From positions 62,001 to 126,000 of the forward strand of contig JADQWC010000205.1 of the NCBI GenBank assembly GCA_017979445.1: DNA of 64,000 nt. The letters are read 5' to 3'. Shown in pieces: positions 1 through 12,200 of the stretch. Numbering within the stretch: position 1 is the stretch's first letter; each line of letters begins with the position of its first letter. The position numbers and the translations under genes were made by a program. The notes under the pieces are model-generated. The model made no database searches and had not been told where the DNA came from. It worked only from the letters and a program-made list of their open reading frames with translations. Source of the stretch: Akebia trifoliata (lineage: Eukaryota > Streptophyta > Magnoliopsida > Ranunculales > Lardizabalaceae).

Positions 1-1260
1 AGATTTGAGATAGCCCCCTAAATTTTTGAACTGATAGCATGCCCCTTTGGCTTTCATCTATGTTAATAAACTGATGAAAATTGACCAAATGCCCTCATCT
101 TCAACCTGTAAATAAAAATCCAGATTTGTTCTTCCCAAAATCTACCATCTTCAACATCGTTTTTACCCTACTCATCACTTCAACCTTCAAATACCCTCAT
201 CTTTGTTTACCTCTACAAACTGGTTTAATTCTTGACTGGCGAACCATGAACCCGAATTCGAACCTACGAATCAGGTTACATAGTATATGCCATTGGTCTT
301 GTACAACCACTGAGGGATGATCATATTGTTCCTCCTCACCTACAAAGAGTCAAGAGGTGGAAAGGACTCCTTCTCAAGAGCAACCTGGAGGTTCAGCTGG
401 GAAAGGTTTGGTAAGGTGGTAGGGGCCCAAACATTCAGCCAAGTGTCAATATTTTTTTTTGATAAGTGTACATATTATTTAAATAAGGTGGGAGGTGGTT
501 GAGATTGATTACCTTGGTGATGCCTCTGATATCAGAAGGTGTCATGGTTGTTGCTGACTTGGCTCAGTCCAGAATGTAGTTTTCCGGCATACGATTAAAA
601 CTCTGATCTTTCATTAATCAAATGAACAGTCAAATTGTAATCAAGCCCGACAGCTTTAATAGCTGGAATTGTGGGAAGGAGGTTATTTTTTGTTTGGGGG
701 GCTTGGGTACAAGGAAGGGAGGGAGGAGACTCAGGAGAGGTAAGAGAAAATGTTTTAGATACAGAAACAACTTAGAAGGGAGAGGCTACATAAATGGATT
801 CTTATTATAGTTGATTGGCCCCATCATGGCTGCCTGTGGACATAGTCGTGTTGGAGTTAAATCTGGCGGTAAACCACTTAAATCTTCGACTTATCTTTAT
901 TTTCTCTCTCTCTTATCTCTTTATATTTATTTTTTTAATGTTCTTGTTTCAGTGTTTTTGCTCTTTGAATTTGTGTGCTCCATGGATGATCACTGTTCAG
1001 TCATGGGCACATGAGTTGTACGATGATTGACTGCTAACCCAAGTCCATGCGTCCACACCTACATGCTTGCTTTTATGTATGACATTTATTTGTACTCTTA
1101 AGAATAGCCAGACTGGTCCTTCATGCAATTATTTTGGTAGCACAATTTGCAATTATTTTGTTAGCACTCTTTTTCTGCTCTTGTTTAGTTACACATCAAG
1201 TGTAAAGTTAAATTGTATTTTCCATTTTTTACATTCTCGTCATGTTCTATTTTTTCTTAG
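1..1260. other. Left edge: no exon recognised
   Basis: This stretch precedes the first OEP37 exon that I can recognise. It holds pyrimidine-rich, AT-rich sequence with many stops. A short open stretch near 245-422 reads on one frame but matches nothing I know. The 5' part of OEP37 (start codon, N-terminus, first strands) should lie here or, more likely, left of the window. The bases just before 1261 form a good polypyrimidine tract and acceptor, so most of this is probably intron. Confidence 0.5.
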
Positions 1261-4200
1261 GCACAACAAGGTGAGGTGGCAATGGTTGCAAGCCTCCCTG
1301 ATCCTGCTTATAAACTCGAATTGTCTTCTGTTGTTCCACCTAGTGGTTTGGTGAGTGCAACTCATAGCATACTTGACAAATGAACAGTATTATCTGTAAG
1401 TCTTTTGGAAATTCTTGTTGCTGTGTGCCACTAGGGCCGCAGTGTCTTAATTACTATCAAATGCCTTGATCTGTTGAAGTCACACTGGGTATTGCATCAT
1501 TTCAACCAGTTAATGGTCCGAAGGCCTTGCAGTATGTCTTTGCTGCACTAACAAATATGATCTCTTGCATTTAGACTATGAAAAGAGGTTTCACTTTTCT
1601 GTTTTTTCATTTATTATCTTTCTTGGTGATGCAGCCACAAGCAACCTTCAGATTCCCTCTTGGTGAGGTTTCATTGGAGGAAAAAGACGAGGAGGACATG
1701 AGGAGAGTGTTGTCAGTAAGTGGGATCGTGAAATGTCAATCTTTGTACGGGATTTGCACTGCTCAGTACAAGGATGAGAATTTGAACCTGAGATACTCCT
1801 ACAAGGTTGATTTCTTGTAACATTCTTCTTTGATGGAACTTTTTGCAGTCTTCCTATTCTCTAAAACTTCCAATGGGAGTTTATTTTTATATCCTTAGTT
1901 TTTCCTTGATAAGAAATTGTAGAGCAAGGATGGGAAAAGCCATCCCTCTTTTCCATAAACATGAATTATGTTCAGGTGGTTGGGCCCATCCACAGATTGG
2001 AAGATCTCCTGGAGATCTTATCTGTAAAAATAATTAGATCAGATCAGATGAACTTTAGCATTTAATCTAAAGATTTTTCTTTTCCTGGGACCATTGACTA
2101 TAATTTATCCTAGAGATTGGTGGGATGGTTGGATTTAGGCCCAGGCAATGGGATCAGTCAAATGGTGGTTTCGGAAGTCAGAACCACATGGATGTGTGAA
2201 CCATGTGTAACCAAGTCAAATGGTAGCTGCCTTTTTCCCGTCCTTCTGACATGATGACTTCTATATTTTGGAAGTACGGATCTGTGACTTTGTTTTAGTG
2301 GCAGGTTACTTAACGTATTTCCTCAAAATTCTCCAAGCAGTTCTATTTTCATGCACGATGCTGGACAATAACCAGAAATGATGTAGGACAACCTAGTGTT
2401 TACTTGTGGTGGGTTTGAGTGGAGAGTTTACTGTTTAAATTGGGTCAATTGAATAGGTTCTGGGTACTGTATTTTACTGTTTTATGGGTTGGAAAAGAGG
2501 GTTTTGGTTTTTAGTTTGTGGTGCAACGAGTTATGACTGGGTGGGGCCTTTTTTCTTTTTTGCGCGTGTGGTTTGGTTTTTTTAATTTTTTTACTTTTGT
2601 GTGGTAGGGGGGGGGGGGTACGAATTTGAGTTTTAATCGCTGAGTTCTGTAGATAAAAGTATGGAGGATAGCTGTTAAAAAATAATTTTGACTTTCAATA
2701 TTTAATTTACCCACCCATGTAGAGTCTCACTACCAGAGGAAACTCATAGAACATAGTGAATTATTCATTCATTCTCATAAAATAAAGAGATTCCACTTTT
2801 TTATGGATGCATGTTCTTAAAAAAACCAACTCGTAAAACAATTGTTTTTTTTTTTTTTTTTTGGTCAGTACCAGCTTGTTAAACAATTAAAACTCCTAAT
2901 CCACTAAATTATTTATCAGATGCATGTTCCTAATCCAATTATTTATAGAGATTTCCATTGGTGATTGTGGGATATTGATTACTCAAGTGTTTGGGTGCTA
3001 AAAAAAAAGTGTTTGGGTGCTAGGTGGATAGCTTTTTCTCTTCATATCATAGTCTTCTCTTGGGAGGAAATTATCTATCCCATTTGTGGTCCAATCCTTA
3101 TAAGATAAACATGAGTTTGGCATCTTGGTAAACTAGATTTTCCTCAAAAGGAGGTACTATGGTTGTCATAAAAGTTGCTTTGCTGATCCGGGGGGCCCCA
3201 CTTCATGTCTATGTTCTCAATGCCAATGCCTTTGGTGAAAAGATAGAGTTGTTATTTGGTGGAGGAGGTACGATGATCACATCATAAGATCATTTGGTGA
3301 AGTGGGTGCAATTTGACTTTTTGATGGCAGTTATCATTGAGAAATTTGGGTGATAGATTCTCATGGGGTATTGTTAGGATAAAATATCCCTTTGGACGCA
3401 TTATATGGAATGGTATCTTGAATAGGCATGAAGACTGATAAATTTGGGGGTCCAACTCAAAACCAATTGGCAATGAATGGAGAAGCCCAGGATCTTATAA
3501 GGAGAGAGACGAGGCAATTTGTGTCCGATGTGAAACTAAACTCAACAAAGACTACAATAAAGGTGTATGCTTCAAAATAGGGAAAACCATGGGTTTGTTT
3601 TTGGGAGGATATATGGGGTGGGCAATGGGGATAACCTATTGGATCCGGATTCTCGATTCTATTCTTACTATTGAATAAAAAGAATGTGCCAATGCAAATC
3701 TTCCTAGTTGGGTTGGGGGAGTATCTTTCTTATAATTTGGTAATCAGAAGGAACCTGAATGATTTGGAAGTGAACTTTGTTGGTCACATACTTTCCCTCG
3801 TTGCAAATACCCCTGTTTCCTATAGTATTTTGGATTCAAGAAAGTAGAGGAAGAGTTAGGATTGAATGTTCACCTTCTCTTCATTTTATAAAATGCTTGA
3901 CTCATCCCTTGTTCTCCCTTCATGGGATCCATTTTTTGGGGTTCAAAATGTCCATCTAGGACAGTCCTTTTTGTTTGGTCCACCGCTCTAGAAATTGTTT
4001 TGGCTATGAACCACCTAATTGCTCGCAGAAAAATTGTCTATTTTTGTTGAGCGTAAAAAACTAGTGGGGAGAATGTGAGTCACCTTCTAATCTGTTGTGT
4101 TGTAGCTAATAAGATCTGGTTGCACTTTTTTTTCTCTGCCATAGGTATTGTACTCTTGCATCCTCAGGTTTGGACCTTTTTTCAGTGGATGTGCAAGTCA

Positions 4201-7200
4201 CGCAGTTAGTGATAGAGGCTGGATTTTTCTGAGTAAGTTGCCTTTTTGCCGTTTGTTGAGCCATCTCGGAGAAGAGGAATTAATGGATCATTAATGGGAT
4301 GGAGGCGAGCTTGCATGCCATTATTCTGGCTGTCAATTCTTTTTCATATGGATTAAAATTAATTTTGAATTTAGGGAAATTTTTACTAGGATTTTGTATG
4401 TAGATGGGGCTCTATCTCTTGGAGAAGGTTAGTGTTTGTATTTATATTGGTTCCTTAGGGCTTGGAGTGTTGTTTTTGTAATTGTTTGTGCTGTTTTTCT
4501 CTTAGCCTCTCTGGTCGGTCACATTGCTCTTCAGGCCTGGCTTCTCTTTATTTAATGTCTTATCTAAAGAACTCCAAAATTCTTGTTAATAGGGTGAAAA
4601 CTTTGTGCCTTTTTGGACAGCTGCAATGGGTTAGATGATGGACTTAGAAATTCTTTGGGTTTCATATCAATTTTGTGCCTGATTATGTGGTCCAGAATAA
4701 CCTAAAAATCTGATTTTCAGTCACATTGCTTTTGCACATGGATCCTATGTCAATGTGAGTTCAAATGAAACATTATTGAAACAGTTCCATTTCCACAAAC
4801 ATATACATAAATTGTTTAAAAATATGTAGAAAATAATTAGTCGTTAGTTTAGTAGTAAATAAAACATAACTTGCTGCATGTGCTTTTCAACAATTAGTAT
4901 ATGAAGCCCCAATCGGTTAATTGCACGGGAGACCTAATTTTTATGTTGAAGAGATATTTAATTAATATATAACTTAAAAAATCGGAGTCTTGTAGGTCAC
5001 AGATCTCTGTACGGTATCATGAGGTTGTAAAGCAATGTTTTTTTTCCCCTGTATGTACTTAATTGATATGACTGAAAATTTGGATACGTCAATAGTTGCT
5101 AATGTATTTTTTTACTTGATGTAAAATTTACCAAATACTGTTCATCTTGCGTTTCTATGTTCTCAAATGGTCATTTATGCTTGTATGATGTGACGGTTGT
5201 AATTTCGTCTTTGTTTCATCATTTTCTAATGCACATTTTTGTATTATTCTCTTAAATTAAAAATTAGAAAGAATGTGAGATTTGTGGTGATAAATTTATC
5301 TATATATGACATTAAATCTTAAAACAACTATGATCTTCGTGAGCCTATTACGATCGAAAGATTTCCATTACTAATCGAACTATACAATAAAACTGAAATT
5401 GAAAACCTCAATGGCAGGATGAAGAAATGTCATTCATCCCAAGCATCTCTTTACCATCGAATGCACTGTCTTTTGCTTTCAAGCGACGGTTTGGTCCTTC
5501 AGATAAGTTAAGGTAAGCATCCTATGCTTCATTCATCTCAACTACCTTTTTAAAAAAAAATAAAAATTCCTGCACATAGATTTCATTACATTGGTATTAG
5601 CTATGGATCTGGGTTTTTGGTGGTATACTTTCTTAGCTTGTATGAATGCATACTAGTTTATCATGTCCAATTGGTAGCTCTGCCAACAGTTAATCGAACA
5701 GTTCAAATATAAAGGATAGAAGATGAATACATAGAAACACATTTCAGCTCCATGTTTCCTTCTGATTCTGTAACAAGGACATGGAATCATTCCTGTCTGA
5801 TTATCCAATCTTGAGCATTCTTTCAGTCAGAATAATTATGGTTATATGTCTTGAAAAAAGTGTGAGACGATAAGGAATACTGATATGGGAAATGGTAATT
5901 TGAGTCTTACTTCTTGGAATCCTGGACATTGATATATATACAAGTACCCCAACCAGTATATTGGTACCATGCTCTAGTATTTTTAGTTTTTCTAAGCCAA
6001 GTCTCTTTCAATATTTCAGTCAAGAAACTCATATTTTTCAAAGATAGGGTTGTTATAATATAGTATTTAACATTTTTGTTGATAAATAAAGCAACCAAAG
6101 AAATTGTTTGGATTTAAATTCAGCGAACAATAATTATCGTCGTTGTCATCACTTACACCTATTCCAATTATGGAGGTCAGCAAACATGAATCCCATGTCA
6201 CCATTCAGTTCTGTCACAAACCATATCGTCAGTCAAGTCATATTCCTTGATGATGGTGATGATTTTTTCTTAAGTATATTATGCCTGATTTAGATGAGTG
6301 CTTTGCCTTGCATGAGGAGTCTTTGACGTCTTAAGTTCGCTTGTGCCCTAATTAGGCCTTTTTCATTTTTTTATAGGCAAACAAGTGGAGGATGGAATTG
6401 AAAGCATCTTTTTGTTATTAAGTCTTCAGAAAATTAAAAACTTTGAGAAAACCTAAAAGCACCTTGTCTATTTTAGATCATCACTTATTAGACAATTAAT
6501 ATATGTTTTTGGCATTATGTCACATAATTTCTTTCTTTCTTTCTGTTGTTGTTTTTTTTTTTTTTGTTGAGAAAACCTAAAAGCACCTTGCATTTTTTTA
6601 TCACTGCTTATTAGACAATTATATGATTCCATTTTCATGTCTTATGCTAATACTTGCTTGCAATTTAATTTATTGAAATTTGGACAGCTATTGGTACAAT
6701 TTTGATTCAAGTTCCTGGAGTAGTGTGTACAAGCACACAGCTGGTAAGGACCTCAAATTGAAAGCTGGTTATGATTCGGAGGTGCGGCTTGGGTGGGCAT
6801 CTCTTTGGGTAATTGCTTTTCTCATTACCTTTTATTCATAGAAGAATAAATTACTAGTACTATGCCTATACAAAAAGAAAAAAGAAAAATTACTTGTACA
6901 AAAGTGAAAAAGAAAGTATAATGGTCTTGATTCAGTAATTATCGAAGTGTTATCCCAAAAATTTGGAGTAAAATTGAGTGAATCCTGTTCTTCCATTCAA
7001 TTGTATCTAAAATCATATCTTCTATTGATTCAAGTATGTTAATATATGCTCTCACTACCTCAATCCGCGTCCTTTGTGGTGTTCCTCTCACACTCTTAGA
7101 ACTTACATGTTCTTTCAAAATGAGGTTGTTATCATCCGTCTTTGTTGCAGTAAATCAACTCAATCAACTCTTTTTGTTTATCTCCTATTGTGGTTATTCT

Positions 7201-8017
7201 AACATTTTCATTGATGTGTTAAATTCTAATCTTATCATACCTAGTCTTTCCACTCCTCCACATCGACGTCCTCACCTTTGCTATGTCAATCTATGATGAC
7301 ATTTTATGATTGTTCCGTAAAACATAACCGATCTTACTGTTTTCTAATTCTATGTACAATATGCTCCTTTATCTCTTTATCCTTAGGGATGATAGAAACC
7401 AAGATGGTCACTTCTGGTTATTTATTACCCATCAATATTTATGGCCCCTTGCTCTTATGTGTGTAAATTCAATATGTTCCTTATTCACTCCCTACCCCCC
7501 CACTCAAAAAAAAAAGAAAGAAATGTCTGCTATTATAAATGTATAAAAATTCTCCATTCTTTCTTTCATTTTCTTTTGGGGAAAAGTGTTAGGGTTTTAG
7601 AGGGATCTTTTTCGAGGATTTGTTGGTTAGATGGGATCACGTTTGTAGCCTAACCTCAGATTAGTTTTCTTCGTTGTTGGTTTTCTTCTCTTTGCTGTTT
7701 AAGGTGTTCCTACTGGAACACCTTGTGAATTCTTTCTTCTTCTTTAATAAATCTTTTGCTATCAATTTTTTATTTTATTTTTTTAAAAATGTCTAAGGTT
7801 CATTAAGAGGGTTTCTAACATTCATACCGTACTTATTGCTGGTCGTGGGTATCGATATGCACTAAGATTAATGTTCTGGTTTCAGGTAGGAGATGAAGAT
7901 GGCAAGGCAAAGGTGGCCCCCATGAAGATGAAAGTCCAGGTTATGCTCCAAGTCCCTCAAGATGATATAGCATCGTCGGTCTTAATGTTCAGGGTAAAGA
8001 AGAGGTGGGATCTTTAA
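1261..8017 (+). CDS. OEP37: Outer envelope pore protein 37 (OEP37), 3' part, 5 exons
   Basis: OEP37 is a beta-barrel, cation-selective pore of the chloroplast outer envelope. Exons are 1261-1350, 1635-1805, 5418-5512, 6688-6808 and 7886-8017, all with GT/AG borders and matching phases (0, 0, 2, 0), giving 202 residues and a TAA stop. Family landmarks in order: QQGEVAMVASLPDPAY, FRFPLGEVSLEEKDEED, ICTAQYKDE, SFIPSISLPSNALSFAFKRR, LSYWYNFDSSSWSSVYKH, GYDSEVRLGWASLWVGDE and the C-terminus VLMFRVKKRWDL. Arabidopsis OEP37 ends almost the same way. About a third of the protein, including the start codon, is missing because it is outside the window. Intron 2 (1806-5417) carries a LINE relic and a solo TRIM LTR. 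No frame break is seen in the exons, so the gene looks functional. The family call rests on remembered sequence. Confidence 0.92.
3050..4330 (+). mobile_element. L1-type LINE relic (RT end and zf-RVT region)
   Basis: Broken reading frames in OEP37 intron 2 read as the late part of a plant L1 ORF2. Near 3200 the text FMSMFSMPMPLVKR resembles the usual FMSLFxIPxxVAxRI motif, followed by a leucine-lysine-tryptophan (HLVKW) motif near 3295. From about 3600, FWEDIWGG and then FVWSTALEIVLAMNHLIARR (near 3975) and ENVSHLLICCVVANKIW (near 4070) match the zinc-binding zf-RVT domain. Stops and frameshifts abound, so it is dead. It lies in the same sense as the host gene, and a TRIM LTR is inserted in it. 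Confidence 0.7.
3436..3547 (-). mobile_element. Solo LTR of a TRIM element
   Basis: On the minus strand this 112-bp unit starts TGTTGAGTTTAGT and ends AAATTTATCA, with a CCTTATAAG-like TATA box inside. The same LTR occurs twice around an internal region at 34457-34788 and once at 53627-53739. Here it stands alone and is flanked by a perfect 5-bp target duplication AAGAC (3431-3435 and 3548-3552), as expected after LTR-LTR recombination. It interrupts the LINE relic. Confidence 0.8.
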
Positions 8018-8810
8018 TTTCCCTTTGTGGGTGTTCGGTGTTCCAAATAACGGTAACAGTGATGAGCAATCCAAGTGTCGTACTGTTGTGCGTTGCTACA
8101 AAACAACACCTTTTTTTGGTTAATATATTAATTTTTTTTTTCTCAAAATATAATATATTTTTCTTCCTTGTAGGGTGATGTAGACATACTCCTGGTTTTA
8201 GTGAATATTTGAGATATCCCATTTTTTTTTTCTCCAAATTGATTACATACACTTCACTATTGGTCTTCTATGAGACCTTTTCAAATAAGTTTATAGGGGA
8301 AAAAGAATCAAATGTTGGGAAGTTAATCAGCCAAAAGATTGCAAGGTTGAAGACTAAGGAGGGAGTGGCAACAACACTGTTAAGGATTGAAATGTTCAGT
8401 ACCAATGTTTCCAGATCTTGTTGAAGATCAAAGGTGGGCATCATCAGCCTTTCCTTAGGGACACTTGATGGAGCAAAGGAAGGAGTTCAACCTGGTGCAT
8501 TTTTGAGTTGACGCGGAAGTTTGTTAGAACTAGTTTTGGTAAACCAAGTCAAATTTCAACCAAGTCAAGTCGAATTGATGAGACCTAATAATATGAAAAT
8601 GGCCGAAGTACTTAGATTTTTTGTCATGGTCCACCTGATAGCTAAGATTAAGAATAAGTCGTTTTTAACAATTTGTTTTTTTGGGGGTTAGCACATCATG
8701 ATTTCTGGTGAACATTTTTTCCTGGTTAGAAATGTGAGAAAACTATCCAGACCCAAACTACTTTGATTTGATAATTATTTTATTATATTTTGCAATATTT
8801 TCCTTTTTAT
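8018..8810. other. OEP37 3' flank, no further gene
   Basis: This follows the OEP37 stop and presumably contains its 3' UTR. It has T-rich runs and many stops, with no recognisable exon. The HOL gene on the opposite strand ends at 9215, so the two genes are tail to tail. Confidence 0.5.
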
Positions 8811-8814
8811 TATT

Positions 8815-8940
8815 TGCTAGGTGGGGTTAGTAGTTAACAGTAGAAATATTAGTACAAGAAGTGGTTCAATGGGTTTGAATCTAAGACCTTCGGAACAATC
8901 TCCATACTGTCTTACCACTTAGCCAAGTGGTCCTCATTTA
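8815..8940 (-). mobile_element. tRNA-derived SINE head (degraded)
   Basis: On the minus strand a tRNA-like head is visible: box A TGGCTAAGTGG fits the pol III consensus fully, and about 40 bases later GATTCAAACCC is a decayed box B. The body runs on to about 8815. It lies between the convergent 3' ends of OEP37 and HOL. Confidence 0.5.
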
Positions 8941-9214
8941 AAAAGCAATATATAATTCATATCTAGGAGGATATACGGATGGATCAGTATCCGACTTGGA
9001 TCATGGGACATCAAACCATTTTGACCCATTTTGGGTCTTTTGAAGTCACAATGAGTCAACATAAAACATAGAGTTGAATTGCGAATATTCCAATATTTGG
9101 GCCAATCCCACTTTACTGTAAAAAATACACAAATATTTGTTCAGCAGTAACGAATTTTATGAACAATTCTGAAGGTATGAGTTTTCCCTTATTTAAGAGA
9201 ATGCTATCTTTTGT

Positions 9215-12200
9215 TCATAGTTGAGATTGGTTTAAACACCTCTTCCACCTCCCAAGCTTTTCTCTTCCCTGCCCAAAAAAGAATAATAAAAAAAATTAGC
9301 AACAGGTAACATATTATTTTAAAAATAATAATAAAAAAGATAATCCATAAAATCTCCAACACTTGGGCTAGAAATATGTTCAGTACTGAACACTAATTCC
9401 ACCTAACTGGCTGTTCTCTTTGCCTCTTCTGTACAAGTGGGACGATTCTGGGATGTGAATGACTAGGAACCATTCAATCTGTCTGACATAGGAAAGCCAT
9501 CAGACAATATGGGAACACATACAAAACCTATAATAATCAATCGATTGGATGGTTGATTCATTGGTTTTCGGTAGGAGGTTCTCTTGCTGATCCGCTGACT
9601 ATGTGCGCACACAAATCCCACTATTCTTGGACATGGTAGGAGATGTTGAGGGTATATTTTCCTCCACTCTCAGGTGTGTCATACCCCAGTTATGCTCCGT
9701 GACCCTCATAATATTCATAGTTCTCCCACTCTCCAATTAGATCGGTCTTTTGGAGTAGTTGGTTGGTTAACATGTTTTCAGAGCGCTAGGTTCATATAGG
9801 TCACGGTTCTATTCTTTCCACCCTTATGGGTGAGGGGGAGTGTTGAGTGTATATTTTCCTCCACTATCGGGTATTTCATACCCCAGTTAAGCCCCGTGAC
9901 CCTCTTATATTCAAGTTCTCCCCCTCTCCAACAGATCCGTCTTTTGGAGTAGTTGGTTGGTTAACAGGAGGCTTCTTCACATCCTCCCATCTTGGCATGA
10001 GCAATGTCCAAAATATTGGATTTACACTGAGAGAGAAATGAGTCTTAAATAATTATAGACATAATGGACCTACATGAAAGGGTTTTAACTATACATACCT
10101 TGGTTTATGTTAATTGCAGATGACGTAGTCATATAGCATTTTTTGATGAGAGAAGTGAGGGAGTTGAAGCAAAATAAAAATTCTGAAATATGTGTTGGAG
10201 TCAAAGGACTTTAGAATAAGCAAAAGCAAGAGGCCGTGAATGTGAATATCTTTAGTACTCATACCCATGAGGAATGTCTAGTAGAAATTGATGGTCTGCA
10301 AGCAACCTGATGCGATCATTTTTATAATCTCAGATCTATTATACATAAGGCTAAAGAGATTGAGGAAGATGCTGCCCATAAAATCATAGTTGGATGACTA
10401 GGGTGAAGGTGCGCTTCTAAAGAGCTAGATGACGGACACAAACCAATCAAATTAAAAGAAAAAAAATTATAAGACTCCAGTAAAATCAGCTATTTAAGGA
10501 ATTTAGGGGGGGTCTTTTTTTTATTATAAAGATTTTGAGTTTAGATGGGAAAGTGTAATTAGGGAGTGATCTTAGTCTGGATCTTTCTTTGAGGACTCCT
10601 TGTCCTCTCTCAATAAAATTCTCCTTATATATAAAAAAAGTTGCAGTAAAATCAGCTATGATTTATGGAATTGAACGTTGGACGGTCTAGAAGCACCATA
10701 TTAATAAATGGAGCATATGCAGAGAGGGATGAATGAGAAAGCTAAGAAAGATGAAATTAGAAATGAACACAAGCAAGAGAATGTAGTAGTATCTCCCAAT
10801 AAGCGACAAAGAGAAAGTCAATAGAGAAGGATTGGGCACATTCAACGAAGGTCGATTACAACCCTAGTTAGAAGAAATATACAAGTTGAAGGTCCTAAAA
10901 GTGAGAGACCAAAACGAACGTGGATTGAGGTAGTAAAAGTGGATATGTTCACCTCTGAACACGAAAGAACGGAGGAACGGATTTGTTTAGTCGAGCACAT
11001 CTTTATGATAAGGCTTCGATGGTGATGACGACTTGTGCAGTTGGAATACAAAATGCAGCTTATACACAGATATGTGGATTTTGTACAACATTGTGACTTC
11101 AAAAGACCCAAAAGTACCACACATCCAAATACTTACGTGATGGTAAGAGAAAAAAATAATTATTTCAATCTTTTTCTCATACCTTGCGTGCCCTTATTGC
11201 TAGCTCATTATCTGCTACAGAGATTGCTCTAAAGCCCATGGGATGCAACACCTCTTCATAACTGCATGAAGGTGCCAAGTAGTATGATTTTAACAAATCA
11301 TTCCAAGAACAGATGAAACTTACTTCTATACAGAAGAGCAACATTACTACATAGATAAATGTCTGAAGTGGAGAATTACTCGGCCAGGGAAACTTTATAT
11401 GGGGGTCCACCAATATGATCGATTATCTGTCACCAAGAAAACAAACCTATTCAATATGACCAGTAGAAACACCTTTTCTTTGTTTAAGAACTTGTATTAT
11501 AAAAAAAGGGGCCAAAAGACCCTTTTCAGAAGGCAATATAAAAAGGGCTAAACGTTCACCGGAAACATCAATGTAATGAGTTCTCCATCTGGTTTCAAGA
11601 GATCTCGAACTCGGCTTGCCCAAGCTGATCTCATGTAAGGTTCAATCGCACAGAAGAACCTGGAATTACCCTATACTAGATTGAGCATCAAACTATTGTT
11701 CCTTCAAGGGAACAAATGAATATATACTTGAAAGTGAAAACTTACGTGTAATCAAAAACAAGATCAAACAACTCAGTCGGATGCCAAGTGAAGAAGTCCT
11801 CCTTTAAGAAGGCAAAATAATTTGCTTGGGGTGATGATGAAAACAACTGGCTTGGCATTATGATCTTTCGACGTGTTAGAATTTTAACACATACAAATCT
11901 TTCAAAACTCATATTTATAAATTTCATACTCGACTTAAAGCTTCATAAGGGCCCAAGTCTAAATTACTCAACACTCAGTTGAGTACTTGATCAGGTTTCT
12001 AGGTTCAAAAGCTTACCTCATAAAAAAGAGTAGGCAGTCCTGTTTATCTGATTTTTTTTATTGAGTTTTATAATACTCAAATCACATTTGAAGTTACCAG
12101 ATTGAGTTTTCTTGGTATGAACTCTGCCAGACTTCACCAATCTTACCTCTCTAGCTTTCTTGATGGCATTGTCTGAGATATCCAAACCTACGACATAGCG

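Noticed and set aside
245..422. Open stretch near the left edge
   Set aside because: Tested as a possible OEP37 upstream exon, but it does not resemble the OEP37 N-terminus and lacks suitable splice sites.
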